From JAHJQZ01 sp963676075 (GTDB taxonomy: Bacteria; Pseudomonadota; Alphaproteobacteria; Rhizobiales; Devosiaceae): a DNA stretch of 64,000 nucleotides. A program made the translations under genes and the position numbers. The stretch lies in assembly GCA_963676075.2 (NCBI GenBank), contig CAXXNZ010000031.1, positions 1 to 64,000 of the forward strand, read 5' to 3'. Shown in pieces: positions 34,937 to 43,952 of this stretch. How positions within the stretch are numbered: position 1 is the first letter of the stretch; each line of letters starts with the position of its first letter. Below the pieces are notes generated by a model that was not told where the DNA came from, searched no databases, and saw nothing but the letters and a program-made list of their open reading frames with translations.

Positions 34937-35785
34937 ATGGTCGAAAGTCGCCCCTGGCTCAACCTGTTTTCTCACCTCATCCTGATGATCGGCGTCCTTG
35001 TCGTCGCCTTCCCGGTCTATCTGGCCATCATAGCTTCGACCCATGGCCCCAATGATTTCATGTCCGGCGTCATGCCGCTTCTGCCCGGACCGCATGCGTT
35101 TGACAACTATTGGGACATGTTGACCACCGGCGTTTCCACTTCGGGCGCGCCGCCGCTGTGGCGCATGATGCTCAACTCGCTGATCATGGCGCTGATGATC
35201 GCGGTCGGAAAGATCATCATCTCGATCCTTTCCGCCTTCGCCATCGTCTATTTCCGCTTCCCCGGCAGAAATCTGGTCTTCTGGGCGATCTTCATTACGT
35301 TGATGCTGCCGGTCGAAGTGAGGATCATGCCGACCTTCAAGGTCGTCGCCGATCTGCACCTTCTCAATTCCTATGCCGGCCTCGCCATTCCCCTCATCGC
35401 TTCGGCGACGGCGACCTTCCTGTTCCGGCAGTTCTTCCTGACCATTCCGGACGAGCTGACCGAAGCCTCGCGCGTCGACGGCGCCACACCGATGATGTTC
35501 TTCCGCGACATCCTGCTGCCGCTCAGTCGGACGAACATCGCGGCGCTGTTCGTCATCCTGTTCATATTCGGGTGGAACCAGTACCTCTGGCCGCTCCTGA
35601 TCACCACCGATCCGCAATATTACACCGTCGTCATGGGCATTAAGCGCATGGCCGACGTCGCCGACGCCGTGCCGCAGTGGAACGGCGTCATGGCCACGGT
35701 CGTGCTGGCCATGCTGCCGCCGGTTGTCGTGGTGATCGCCATGCAAAAGCTCTTCGTCAAGGGCTTGGTCGAAACGGAGAAATAA
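34937..35785 (+). CDS. ugpE: Glycerol-3-phosphate ABC transporter permease
   Basis: 282 residues, ATG 34937, six helices; EAA loop LTEASRVDGATPMMFFRDI; MPTFKVVADLHLLNSYAGLA and WNQYLWPLLITTDPQYYTVV are UgpE-like. Partner of UgpA. Ends four bases before ugpC. Confidence 0.94.
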   Translation: MVESRPWLNLFSHLILMIGVLVVAFPVYLAIIASTHGPNDFMSGVMPLLPGPHAFDNYWDMLTTGVSTSGAPPLWRMMLNSLIMALMIAVGKIIISILSAFAIVYFRFPGRNLVFWAIFITLMLPVEVRIMPTFKVVADLHLLNSYAGLAIPLIASATATFLFRQFFLTIPDELTEASRVDGATPMMFFRDILLPLSRTNIAALFVILFIFGWNQYLWPLLITTDPQYYTVVMGIKRMADVADAVPQWNGVMATVVLAMLPPVVVVIAMQKLFVKGLVETEK

Positions 35786-35788
35786 CAA

Positions 35789-36844
35789 ATGGCGGGCATT
35801 GACCTCAAAAAGGTCCGCAAGATCTATCCCGGCGGCGTCGAGGCCGTGAAAGGCGTCGACCTGACCATTGCCGATGGCGAGTTCATCGTGCTGGTCGGCC
35901 CGTCCGGGTGCGGAAAATCGACGCTTCTGCGCATGGTCGCCGGGCTCGAACGCATTTCGGAAGGCGAGGTGCTGATCGGCGACAGGATCGTCAACAATCT
36001 CGAACCCATGCAGCGCGACATCGCCATGGTGTTCCAGAACTATGCGCTTTACCCGCATATGAGCGTTTATCAGAACCTCGCCTATGGTCTCAAAAACCTC
36101 GGCATGCCCAAGGACCAGATCGCCACGCGCGTCGCCACGGTGGCAAAATCGCTGGAAATCGAGCCCTTTCTCGATCGCAAGCCACGCGCCCTCAGTGGCG
36201 GGCAGCGCCAGCGCGTCGCCATGGGCCGGGCCATCGTTCGCGAACCGGCGGTGTTCCTGTTCGACGAGCCGCTTTCCAATCTCGATGCCAAGCTGCGCGT
36301 GCAGATGCGCGGCGAGATCAAGCTGCTGCATCACCGGCTCGGCACGACGGCACTCTACGTCACCCATGACCAGCTCGAGGCGATGACGCTGGCGGACCGG
36401 CTGGTCGTGCTCAACGATGGTGAGATCGATCAGATCGGCACGCCGATCGAGGTCTATCGCAAGCCGGCCTCGATCTTCGTTGCCGGTTTCATCGGCTCAC
36501 CGGCAATGAACCTGTTGAGCGCCCAGCGCGGCAATGGGACGGCGATGATCGGGAGCACGGAACTGCCCCTGTCGGAGACGGTTGCAACCGGCGCCGAAAT
36601 CACCGTCGGCATCCGCCCCGAAGATCTGGTGCCCGCCGAGACGGGCGACGCCAATACCATCGAGATTGCCGTCGCCTATGTCGAGGAACTGGGGGCTCAC
36701 CGGCTGGTGCACGGCACAGTGTCCGGACAAAAGATGGTTGCATCCGTTCCGGGGGAATTCCCCTTGGGCGAAACGCTGTCGGTCCACGTCGAAGAGCATG
36801 TTCTTCATGTCTTCGATCCGCAGACCGGCAGGCGGCTTAACTAG
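35789..36844 (+). CDS. ugpC: Glycerol-3-phosphate ABC transporter ATPase
   Basis: 351 residues. Walker A GPSGCGKST (~37-45), Q-loop VFQNYALYPHM, signature LSGGQRQRVAMGRAI, Walker B VFLFDEPLSNLD, H-loop VTHDQ, then the C-terminal regulatory TOBE domain (GIRPEDLVPAE). Energises UgpAE. The TAG stop lies in the left end of an inverted-repeat element that spans the gap to the convergent SIMPL gene. Confidence 0.95.
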   Translation: MAGIDLKKVRKIYPGGVEAVKGVDLTIADGEFIVLVGPSGCGKSTLLRMVAGLERISEGEVLIGDRIVNNLEPMQRDIAMVFQNYALYPHMSVYQNLAYGLKNLGMPKDQIATRVATVAKSLEIEPFLDRKPRALSGGQRQRVAMGRAIVREPAVFLFDEPLSNLDAKLRVQMRGEIKLLHHRLGTTALYVTHDQLEAMTLADRLVVLNDGEIDQIGTPIEVYRKPASIFVAGFIGSPAMNLLSAQRGNGTAMIGSTELPLSETVATGAEITVGIRPEDLVPAETGDANTIEIAVAYVEELGAHRLVHGTVSGQKMVASVPGEFPLGETLSVHVEEHVLHVFDPQTGRRLN

Positions 36845-37054
36845 AGCCTGTCATGCCATGATCGCCGTGCCCAACCACTTCGTCATTCCCGTGTAAACGG
36901 GAATCCAGCCACGCGCAGTCTTGCGCGTGAAAGGAGTCAAACGCTCGGCAGACGCCTCGCACTGGATTCCCGCTTTCGCGGGAATGACGCGGTTGGCAAT
37001 GGCGCATCACTGTCGTTTCTGCAGGCGGTTTCGCCTGGATATGACCTGCTCTAG
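36841..37054. mobile_element. REPIN/MITE-like element between convergent genes
   Basis: Outer inverted ends CTAGAGCCTGTCAT (36841-36854) and the complement of CTAGAGCAGGTCAT (37041-37054). Inside, two inverted 28-base copies of a CGTCATTCCCG...CGGGAATCCAG hairpin (36881-36908 and 36962-36989) flank a small GCGCGT stem. No coding capacity. The outer ends include the TAG stops of both neighbouring genes. Confidence 0.78.
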
Positions 37055-37785
37055 TCGCACGGCCCCTGGCTGATTTCCCAGTTGACCGAGACGGTCATGT
37101 CGTAACCGACTTCGCCGCTGGCGACGGGGACGGGCGACGACATGGCGTCTTCGGCAACCATCGCGCGCATCAGCTTGGGCTGGGGCGCATAGCCACCGTT
37201 CTCGGCGATCGAGGTGATGCCATCAAGGCAGACGCCGGCGGTGTCGGCATAAAGCTCGGCCTTGTGCATCGCATCCTTCATGGCGGCGCGGCGGGCCTCG
37301 TCGAGCAGCGCCGAGCTGTCGGATACGGCGAAATTGATGCCGTCGATGGTGTTGGAACCGGCGCTGACCATCTGGTCGAGCACGGCGCCGAGATTGTCGA
37401 GGTCCCTCAACCGGACGGTCAAGGCGTTGCGCACTTCGTAGCCGGCGATGCGCGGCGGCTGGCGGTAGCCATTGGCGTCGGGCTTTTCGGCATATTGATA
37501 TTGCGGCTGCACCGAGAACCCTGAGGTCTGCATGTCCTTACTGGCAACCCCGGTCGCCTTGACGAGGTCAAGCAGGGCCGACATCGCCTTGGTGTTGGCG
37601 GTCAGTGCATCGCGGGCGGTATCGGCATTGGTGACGACGCCGGTGGTGATGCTGGCCATGTCCGGTTCGGCGCTGACGCTGCCCGTGCCCTGCAGCGACA
37701 GGGTGGAGATGTTGGAATCGGCTAAAGCGGCGGGGGAGGCGAGGACGAGGGCGGCAAAGCAAATGCCGGACAGAACGGTCTTCAT
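37051..37785 (-). CDS. SIMPL-domain (BP26/OMP28-like) periplasmic protein
   Basis: 244 residues from ATG 37785, with GGAGCTCG upstream. Signal peptide to about residue 22 (MKTVLSGICFAALVLASPAA), then the SIMPL/DUF541 fold: LSLQGTGSVSAEPDMASITT, GVASKDMQTSGFSVQPQY, YEVRNALTVRLRDLDNLG and SDSSALLDEARRAAMKDA. Brucella BP26 is the known relative, a periplasmic oligomer of uncertain role. The stop is supplied by the repeat element downstream. Confidence 0.9.
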   Translation of the reverse strand: MKTVLSGICFAALVLASPAALADSNISTLSLQGTGSVSAEPDMASITTGVVTNADTARDALTANTKAMSALLDLVKATGVASKDMQTSGFSVQPQYQYAEKPDANGYRQPPRIAGYEVRNALTVRLRDLDNLGAVLDQMVSAGSNTIDGINFAVSDSSALLDEARRAAMKDAMHKAELYADTAGVCLDGITSIAENGGYAPQPKLMRAMVAEDAMSSPVPVASGEVGYDMTVSVNWEISQGPCD

Positions 37786-37962
37786 GGCTGCGAGCTCCGT
37801 ATGATGAGTTTGCCCGACCCAATATCGGCAATTCGTTCTTATTGAGGCGCGCCGGCAGCTTGGGGTGTACGGCAGGTAAGCGCATGCGCCTTGCCACCTC
37901 CGAAAAAGCCCGCTAGGCAGATTCACCTGAGCCATTCGGTGTCTCCCGGGAGGGGAAATTCC

Positions 37963-39120
37963 ATGACGCAAAACCCCATCCTGCCTGAAAAAGGCACTTT
38001 TCTCGGTCGTGCCAGTTTGCCCGATCATGCCTATCCGCGCGTGATAACGGTGCGAGAGGACGGGGTGTACGACATCACCTCGCACACGGCGCCGACGGTT
38101 CGCGATATTTGCGAAATGCCCGATCCGGCCGGCTATGTGGCCGCGGCGCCTGGCGAGCTGATCGGCTCGCGTCAGCTCTTCATCGACAATTCCTGGCCGA
38201 CGGCGCAGGACGCGGCGAAGCCCTACCTGCTATCCCCGGTCGACCTGCAGGCGATCAAGGCAGCGGGGGTGACGTTTGTCGTCTCGCTGCTGGAGCGCGT
38301 GATCGAGGAACAGGCACGCGGCGACAGCGACAAGGCCGAGGAGCTGAGAGCGGAGATCATTTCGGTGATCGGCGCCGAACTGCACCATCTCGTGCCGGGG
38401 TCGGACGCGGCGATGGACGTCAAGAAGGCGCTGATCGCGCGCGGCTTGTGGTCGCAATATCTCGAGGTCGGCATCGGGCCGGACGCCGAGGTCTTCACCA
38501 AATGCCAGCCCATGGCCAGCGTCGGCTATGGCGCCGACATCGGGTTGCACCCGCAATCGCACTGGAACAATCCCGAACCCGAGATCGCCGTTGTCGTCGC
38601 CTCGGACGGAAGTATTGTCGGGGCGACGCTCGGCAATGACGTCAACCTGCGCGATTTCGAAGGCCGTTCGGCGCTGCTGCTCGGCAAGGCCAAGGACAAC
38701 AATGCCTCGGCCTCTCTTGGTCCGTTCATCAGGCTGTTCGACAAGGACTTCACCATCGAGACGGTGGAACAGGCTGAAATCAGCCTTGTCGTCGATGGTC
38801 GCGACGGGTTCGAGCTGCACGGCACATCGTCGATGTCCGAGATCTCGCGCTCGCCCGAAGCACTGGTCGCGGCGGCGCTTGGCAGCCATCACCAGTACCC
38901 GGACGGTATGGTGCTTTATCTCGGCACCATGTTCGCGCCGACCAAGGATCGCGGTGCCGAAGGGCATGGGTTCCACCACGAGCTTGGCGATGTCGTTTCG
39001 ATCTCGACCCCGAGCCTTGGCACGCTGTCCAACACGGTGCACCTGTCGACCGAGTGCCCGCCTTGGACCTATGGCACCAGCCATCTGATGCGCGATCTCG
39101 GCAAGGCTGGACTACTGTAG
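37963..39120 (+). CDS. Fumarylacetoacetate-hydrolase-family enzyme
   Basis: 385 residues from ATG 37963 with GGGAGGGG upstream. The length and start (MTQNPILPEKGTFLGRASLP) match the long FAH subgroup of rhizobial sugar-acid catabolism. The C-terminal FAH core shows NPEPEIAVVVASDGSIVGAT, GNDVNLRDFEGRSALLLGKA and an acidic metal site (E-x-E). Likely a hydratase, lyase or hydrolase acting on a 2-keto-3-deoxy sugar acid. It has no clear operon partner. Confidence 0.85.
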   Translation: MTQNPILPEKGTFLGRASLPDHAYPRVITVREDGVYDITSHTAPTVRDICEMPDPAGYVAAAPGELIGSRQLFIDNSWPTAQDAAKPYLLSPVDLQAIKAAGVTFVVSLLERVIEEQARGDSDKAEELRAEIISVIGAELHHLVPGSDAAMDVKKALIARGLWSQYLEVGIGPDAEVFTKCQPMASVGYGADIGLHPQSHWNNPEPEIAVVVASDGSIVGATLGNDVNLRDFEGRSALLLGKAKDNNASASLGPFIRLFDKDFTIETVEQAEISLVVDGRDGFELHGTSSMSEISRSPEALVAAALGSHHQYPDGMVLYLGTMFAPTKDRGAEGHGFHHELGDVVSISTPSLGTLSNTVHLSTECPPWTYGTSHLMRDLGKAGLL

Positions 39121-39163
39121 TCGTCAGTGCCTCCATCCCACCCGACCCGGCTGTTGCCGGTCC

Positions 39164-39212
39164 ACCCCTCCCCATCAAGGGGAGGGAAGTAAAGGGATGT
39201 GACCAGCTCTAG
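39164..39212. repeat. Hairpin CCCCTCCCC-ATCAA-GGGGAGGG and TAGAGC end
   Basis: A strong GC hairpin (39164-39186), like two at 52441 and 52574, followed by GACCAGCTCTAG. The complement of the latter, CTAGAGCTGGTC, matches the outer ends of the element at 36841-37054. It supplies the TAG stop of the minus-strand di-haem protein. Confidence 0.65.
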
Positions 39213-40864
39213 CGCACCTCGTGCCCGTACCAAGGCATGGCGATCTCGGTGATGCCGGTCGGCTGGTCCTGTTCGACCGTGCGCCAGACCGTTTCGTCGA
39301 GGGGAGCGAAGGACGCGTCGCGGCCCTTGGTGAAGCTCTGTTCGCGGACGATCATCCGATAGGCAGTATTGAGTGCCAGGGCGCGTTGCGGCGAGGGCAG
39401 GATGAGCCCGGAAATGTCCGATGCAATGTCGTCGGCGTTCGCCTTGCTGAGCGTGCCGTCGGAGAGCCAGGCATTGATGACCTCGGCATTGGCGCGGAAC
39501 TCGTCGCCGGCCGAGTTGGTTTCGAGATAATGGGCGTAGTCGGTGTTGCCGTCGGCGCGGGCGAGATCGGGCGTGCCGGCAAGGCCCTTTTGCGACCAGT
39601 GATACCAACCCTGCTGGAAGGAGGTGGCGACATCGAGCTTGCGCGGGAAGGCGAAGGTGTCGTCGTCATTGGTGCCGACGCCACCATGGCAGCCGACGCA
39701 GAAAACCGTTTCCTCGAAACTCTGCGGGCGTAGGTCGCCGGAAGCATCCTCGATAAAGGCCTGCAGCCGCCAGCCGGTGCCGTTGGGGACGCCGATCTCG
39801 GCATTGCCGACAAAGCTGGCGAGACGGTCGGGAAAGTCGCTAGTTTCCTTGGCCTCGGTCAGAGCGCCGTCCATACGGTCGAAATAAGTCTGCCACTGCG
39901 TCTTCTTCATGTAGCGCACTTCCTTCATCCGCGCCGCCAGGGCGATGCCCTGATCGGTGACGTCGAGATAGCGCACGGTGTGAAGGAACTCTGTGCCAAG
40001 GGGGTAGAGACCGGCGGCGAGCGGCGCGTCGTCTTCGCTGAGCGCAGCGGCCTTGCCGACCCAGTGCATGGTGACGCCCTTGAGCGGGGCGAAGGCGAAG
40101 GCGATGCGTGTGGCGGTGCCGAGCGTGCCGTCGCGATCGAGATCGACGCCGAGTGGCGCTTCATCGGTTGCATCGATGGTGATATCGGCGCGCTTGATCA
40201 ATGCTTCGGAGATGGCGAGATTGAGCTTGTAGATCGCGGTGTTCGGATTGCCATCCGCATCCTGGCGGTAGGCTTCGGGCAGGCGGATCAGCACATCGTC
40301 GGTCGAGCCGTTGGTCGGCCAGAAGGTGCCGGGCAGCGGCTGATAGGCAAAGGCACGCCAGCCGGTGAGGCTGCCATCTGCTGCGTGGTCGAACCCATCG
40401 GCGTCGAAATTGAACCAGGTGTCGGGCACATAGCCAGACCAGGCGCCGTCGCCGTCGACATCCCAACCGGCGGGTGGGGTGGCGAGTTTTGCCTGCAAGA
40501 GAGGCGTGCCGTCCGCGGCGAAATAGTTGTCGGTGCGCACCCAGCTAAGGATGTCCTCTTCAGAGGTGGCGGCGATTTCGGCGCGGCGGTCGACGAACAG
40601 ATTGGTCCACGGGTTTTCGAGAGCTGGTCCCGGGAAGGCGTAGCTCAACTGCAGATCGGCGTCGTTGATGTAGTGCGGCGCCCGTGAGTAGGTGTGGCAG
40701 GTCTGGCAGGGATTGTGGACCTCGCCCGCGGCATCCTCGGTCTTTGTGTAACACTGGGGCGGGATATAGGCGGTCGGATTGTCGAGCGTGGCCGAAACCT
40801 GGTCCATGGCTGAAACCGACGCGGTGCCGGCGAACAAAAACAGAGCGGTGACAACAGGGCGCAT
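39209..40864 (-). CDS. Periplasmic di-haem c-type cytochrome-like protein
   Basis: 551 residues from ATG 40864 (GGAGCCC upstream). A signal peptide (MRPVVTALFLFAGTASVSAM) is followed by two haem c sites, CQTCH near residue 51 and CVGCH near 392. Between them are acidic, possibly calcium-binding stretches such as DVDGDGAWSGY and DLDRDGTLGTA. It may transfer electrons or be a peroxidase/oxidase relative; the family is not one I can name. It follows phoX by 74 bases in the same direction, with a hairpin between, and is probably the second gene of that unit. Confidence 0.78.
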   Translation of the reverse strand: MRPVVTALFLFAGTASVSAMDQVSATLDNPTAYIPPQCYTKTEDAAGEVHNPCQTCHTYSRAPHYINDADLQLSYAFPGPALENPWTNLFVDRRAEIAATSEEDILSWVRTDNYFAADGTPLLQAKLATPPAGWDVDGDGAWSGYVPDTWFNFDADGFDHAADGSLTGWRAFAYQPLPGTFWPTNGSTDDVLIRLPEAYRQDADGNPNTAIYKLNLAISEALIKRADITIDATDEAPLGVDLDRDGTLGTATRIAFAFAPLKGVTMHWVGKAAALSEDDAPLAAGLYPLGTEFLHTVRYLDVTDQGIALAARMKEVRYMKKTQWQTYFDRMDGALTEAKETSDFPDRLASFVGNAEIGVPNGTGWRLQAFIEDASGDLRPQSFEETVFCVGCHGGVGTNDDDTFAFPRKLDVATSFQQGWYHWSQKGLAGTPDLARADGNTDYAHYLETNSAGDEFRANAEVINAWLSDGTLSKANADDIASDISGLILPSPQRALALNTAYRMIVREQSFTKGRDASFAPLDETVWRTVEQDQPTGITEIAMPWYGHEVR

Positions 40865-40893
40865 GGGGAGGGCTCCGGCGTGTGCATGATGAA

Positions 40894-40924
40894 AAGGGCC
40901 CGGCGCGCAATGCACCGAGCCCTT
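40894..40924 (-). terminator. Intercistronic terminator between phoX and the di-haem gene
   Basis: On the minus strand AAGGGCTCGG and CCGGGCCCTT form a stem with one mismatch, followed by TTTT. Similar in placement to the hairpin inside ugpBAEC. Confidence 0.7.
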
Positions 40925-40938
40925 CGGGGGGCGTCTGA

Positions 40939-42684
40939 TTATTTGGTCAGGGCGGGGAACGGACCGATGTAGCCCATGTAGGCGCGGGCATCGACCGGAT
41001 CAGCCAGCTTGTCCTCGTCGGATTCGCCGTAAGGATGCTGGATGACCGCCATCAGGTAACCGAAGCCGTTGACGTCCTGATACCAGTAGGGGGAGGTCGT
41101 TTCGGAGCCGTAGGGCGTCGAGAAGATGCGGTCCATCTTGCCGCTCTCGGTGTTCAGGGCCCAGATCACGTCGTTCTGGTGGCCCGAGCCGGTGTCTTCA
41201 CCGATGATCAGGGTGTTGTAACCCGGCAGGTAGGTGAGGTTGTCCGGGTTGGAGATACCGTCGAGATCGCAGCTGTTGCCGGCTTCCGGCGTGCCGTCGG
41301 CGTAGTCGGCCGGCTTGCCTTCGACCACGGCCTTCACCGAAGTGGCCTGGAAAGAGGTGGAGAGCGAAAGCTCATAGACGGCGCCGCAGGGGTTCTTGGC
41401 GAGGCGGATGTCATTGGAGCCGCCCTTGTCCTGCTTGGCGGCGTCTTCCATGCCCTTGGCGACTTCGGACATCGCCAGGTAGACCGAGTGATGCTCGGGA
41501 TTGTAGGTGATGCCTTCCATCTTGCGGAACTCGGTGGTGGCACCCAGCATCGAGGCATAGCGGCGGGTTTCGACGCGGGAGGCGATCGCTTCCATGCCCG
41601 GCTTGACCATCAGGCATTCAGCAGCGCCTTCGGCATTCGAGGCAGCAAAGCCGGCGGGGCAGGTGCCGTCATCGGCGATGTCGGCGGTCTCGAAGATGTC
41701 CGAGAAGGTGACGCCGGATTCGATGGCCTTCTGCACGGTGATGTCGTCGGAATGGCCGAGCGACACCCAGGAGATGTCGGCAGCGCCGGCGCCCTCGTTG
41801 GAGGTCTGGGTCCACTTGGCGGCGTAAAGATCGCCGGACGACAGATCGCCCGCCTGATCGGCGACATACATGAACAGGCCGACATTGGTGCCGTCATCGG
41901 AGATGTAGACGGTCTTCTGGTCCGGCATCACGGACGCGAGCTCAACGGCGACGCGGCCCATCGAGAAGTGTTTGTAGGCAATGCCGTCGCCTTTGGCGTC
42001 GACCTTGATCTCGGTCGGATAGCCATAGCGATAGGGCAGGTAGGCGGCACGGAACTCGTCGACGGTCATGGTCGTCGGATCGACGCCCTGGAAACGGACC
42101 ATCGGGTAGTCATAGCTGTCGATGTCGTCGAGTGAGGTGGCGGCTTCGATGGTGCGCGCGTCGGCCGGATATTCTTCGGAGCCGAGATGCGTTTCCCACG
42201 GGGTGACCGAACCGGCGCAGGGGACCCAGAGACCGCCGTAGGCGGAGAAATCGACCGGCTTGGTCGAGGTCAGGGTGATGTTGCCGTCAGCGTCCTGGGT
42301 GGCTTCGCTGATATACATCGCGCCCGGACGCGATTCGAAATGGCTGATCTGGTAGAGCTTGCCGTTGGCCTTGATCAGCGAGGAGAAGTCGGTGTCGACC
42401 GAGATGTGCTCGGAACCGTCCTCGGACTTGACCACATTGCCATTCGCGTCGACCAGAGCGCCCCAGACACCGTCGCCGATCTTGTCGCCGGAGCGGGCGA
42501 GGACGTGATAGGCGAGCGGAACCTCGACGCCGTCGACCATGGCGGAGGGGGAGGAAATGGCCTGACGCTTGGCGTCGTCGTCCTGGGCCCAGGGGATCGG
42601 GGTGAAGGCGATTTCGCCGGCATGCGCGGCAAGCGGAAGAATTGCCAGCGCCGTCGCGGCCAGCAATTTGGTGCGGAGTGTCAT
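40939..42684 (-). CDS. phoX: PhoX-family phosphatase
   Basis: 581 residues, ATG 42684, with a signal peptide cleaved after AHA (MTLRTKLLAATALAILPLAAHA, shown as two parts MTLRTKLLAATA and LAILPLAAHA). PhoX/DUF839 segments: FRKMEGITYNPEHHSVYLAM, CDLDGISNPDNLTYLPGYNT, LIIGEDTGSGHQNDVIWAL and YGSETTSPYWYQDVNGFG. PhoX enzymes are periplasmic Ca/Fe alkaline phosphatases that free phosphate from organic esters. The signal looks Sec-type rather than the usual twin-arginine. The Pho-box-like site upstream and nearby ugp genes support a phosphate-scavenging role. Confidence 0.87.
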   Translation of the reverse strand: MTLRTKLLAATALAILPLAAHAGEIAFTPIPWAQDDDAKRQAISSPSAMVDGVEVPLAYHVLARSGDKIGDGVWGALVDANGNVVKSEDGSEHISVDTDFSSLIKANGKLYQISHFESRPGAMYISEATQDADGNITLTSTKPVDFSAYGGLWVPCAGSVTPWETHLGSEEYPADARTIEAATSLDDIDSYDYPMVRFQGVDPTTMTVDEFRAAYLPYRYGYPTEIKVDAKGDGIAYKHFSMGRVAVELASVMPDQKTVYISDDGTNVGLFMYVADQAGDLSSGDLYAAKWTQTSNEGAGAADISWVSLGHSDDITVQKAIESGVTFSDIFETADIADDGTCPAGFAASNAEGAAECLMVKPGMEAIASRVETRRYASMLGATTEFRKMEGITYNPEHHSVYLAMSEVAKGMEDAAKQDKGGSNDIRLAKNPCGAVYELSLSTSFQATSVKAVVEGKPADYADGTPEAGNSCDLDGISNPDNLTYLPGYNTLIIGEDTGSGHQNDVIWALNTESGKMDRIFSTPYGSETTSPYWYQDVNGFGYLMAVIQHPYGESDEDKLADPVDARAYMGYIGPFPALTK

Positions 42685-42744
42685 TGTGGGAAGCCCCCTT
42701 CATTGATTGGAGTGCTTCCAATGTCCGTCTTTGCCGACAGCCGT

Positions 42745-42773
42745 GTGTCAGTGAGATTTCAGATTTGTGACGT
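42745..42773 (-). promoter_or_regulatory. Pho-box-like site upstream of phoX
   Basis: Read on the minus strand: ACGTCAC, AAAT, CTGAAAT, CTCA, CTGACAC, three half-sites at 11-base steps. It aligns base for base with the site before ugpB (32560-32588). Confidence 0.65.
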
Positions 42774-42838
42774 TCACGGCTTTCCACAGCGACGGCGCCG
42801 AAAAGGCCGGATCTCCAAGTATATCCTGCTTCTAGAAC

Positions 42839-43936
42839 TCAGGTATTGAACTTGAACAGCAGCACGTCGCCGTCCTGGACGACATATTCCTTGCCTTCGT
42901 CGCGCGCCTTGCCGGCTTCCTTGGCGGCGGTTTCGCCGCCGAGGGTGATATAGTCGTTATAGGCGATGGTCTGGGCCCTGATGAAGCCGCGCTCGAAATC
43001 GGAATGGATGACGCCGGCGGCCTGCGGCGCCTTGGTGCCGCGGGTGATAGTCCAGGCCCTGGCTTCCTTTGGGCCGGCGGTGAAATAGGTGACCAGACCC
43101 AAAAGCTCATAGCCGGCACGGATCAGGCGGTTGAGGCCGGGCTCGTGCAGCCCGAGAGATTCGAGATATTCGGCCTGCTCGGCTTCGTCGAGCTGGGCCA
43201 GCTGGCTTTCGATCTCGGCCGAGATCACCACGCTGACGGCACCGCGTTCCTTGGCATAGTCGGCGACCTTTTGGGTCCACTCGTTGCCCTCGGCGGCGTG
43301 CTCCTCGTCGACATTGCAGACATAGAGCGCCGGCTTTGAGGTCAGGAGCTGCAGTTCGCGGAAGGTCTTTTTCTCGTCGTCGGCGATCTCGACGTCGCGG
43401 GCCGGCTTGCCGGCATCGAGCACGGGCAGGATGCGGTCGACCAGCGCCAGAGCGGCCTTGGCGTCCTTGTCCTGGCCGCGCGCCTTCTTTTCCAGCGCGT
43501 CGCGGCGCTTTGTCAGGCTTTCGAGATCGGCAAGGATCAGCTCGGTCTCGACCACTTCGGCGTCGGTGATCGGGTCGATGCGGCCGGCGACGTGGACGAT
43601 GTCCGGGTTCTCGAAACACCTGAGCACATAAGCGATGGCGTCGACTTCGCGGATATTGGCGAGGAACTGGTTACCCAGGCCTTCGCCCTTGGATGCGCCT
43701 TTCACCAGACCGGCGATATCGACGAAGCTCAACCGGGTCGGCACCTTCTCCTTGGAGTGGGCCAGTTCGACGAGCTTGTCGAGCCGCTCATCGGGCACCG
43801 GCACTTCGCCGACATTGGGCTCGATGGTGCAGAACGGGAAATTGGCCGCCTGGGCGGCAGCGGTACGGGTCAGGGCGTTGAAGAGCGTCGACTTGCCGAC
43901 ATTGGGCAGGCCGACGATGCCGCATTTGAAACCCAT
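42839..43936 (-). CDS. ychF: Ribosome-associated GTPase/ATPase
   Basis: 365 residues, ATG 43936 after CCGGAGAACTTC. N-terminal G domain: GLPNVGKSTLFNALT (Walker A), FVDIAGLVKGASKGEGLGNQ (G3), NVDEEH (altered G4, giving ATP preference), then the helical and TGS domains ending VQDGDVLLFKFNT. A universal OBG-family protein, with roles in translation and oxidative stress. Sixteen bases downstream of the reductase-like gene, so probably co-transcribed. Confidence 0.96.
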   Translation of the reverse strand: MGFKCGIVGLPNVGKSTLFNALTRTAAAQAANFPFCTIEPNVGEVPVPDERLDKLVELAHSKEKVPTRLSFVDIAGLVKGASKGEGLGNQFLANIREVDAIAYVLRCFENPDIVHVAGRIDPITDAEVVETELILADLESLTKRRDALEKKARGQDKDAKAALALVDRILPVLDAGKPARDVEIADDEKKTFRELQLLTSKPALYVCNVDEEHAAEGNEWTQKVADYAKERGAVSVVISAEIESQLAQLDEAEQAEYLESLGLHEPGLNRLIRAGYELLGLVTYFTAGPKEARAWTITRGTKAPQAAGVIHSDFERGFIRAQTIAYNDYITLGGETAAKEAGKARDEGKEYVVQDGDVLLFKFNT

Positions 43937-43952
43937 GAAGTTCTCCGGAAAT

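Noticed and set aside
34922..36367. 481-codon minus-strand frame opposite ugpE-ugpC
   Set aside because: Spans two well-supported genes on the other strand and has the His/Asp/Arg-rich composition of a shadow frame.
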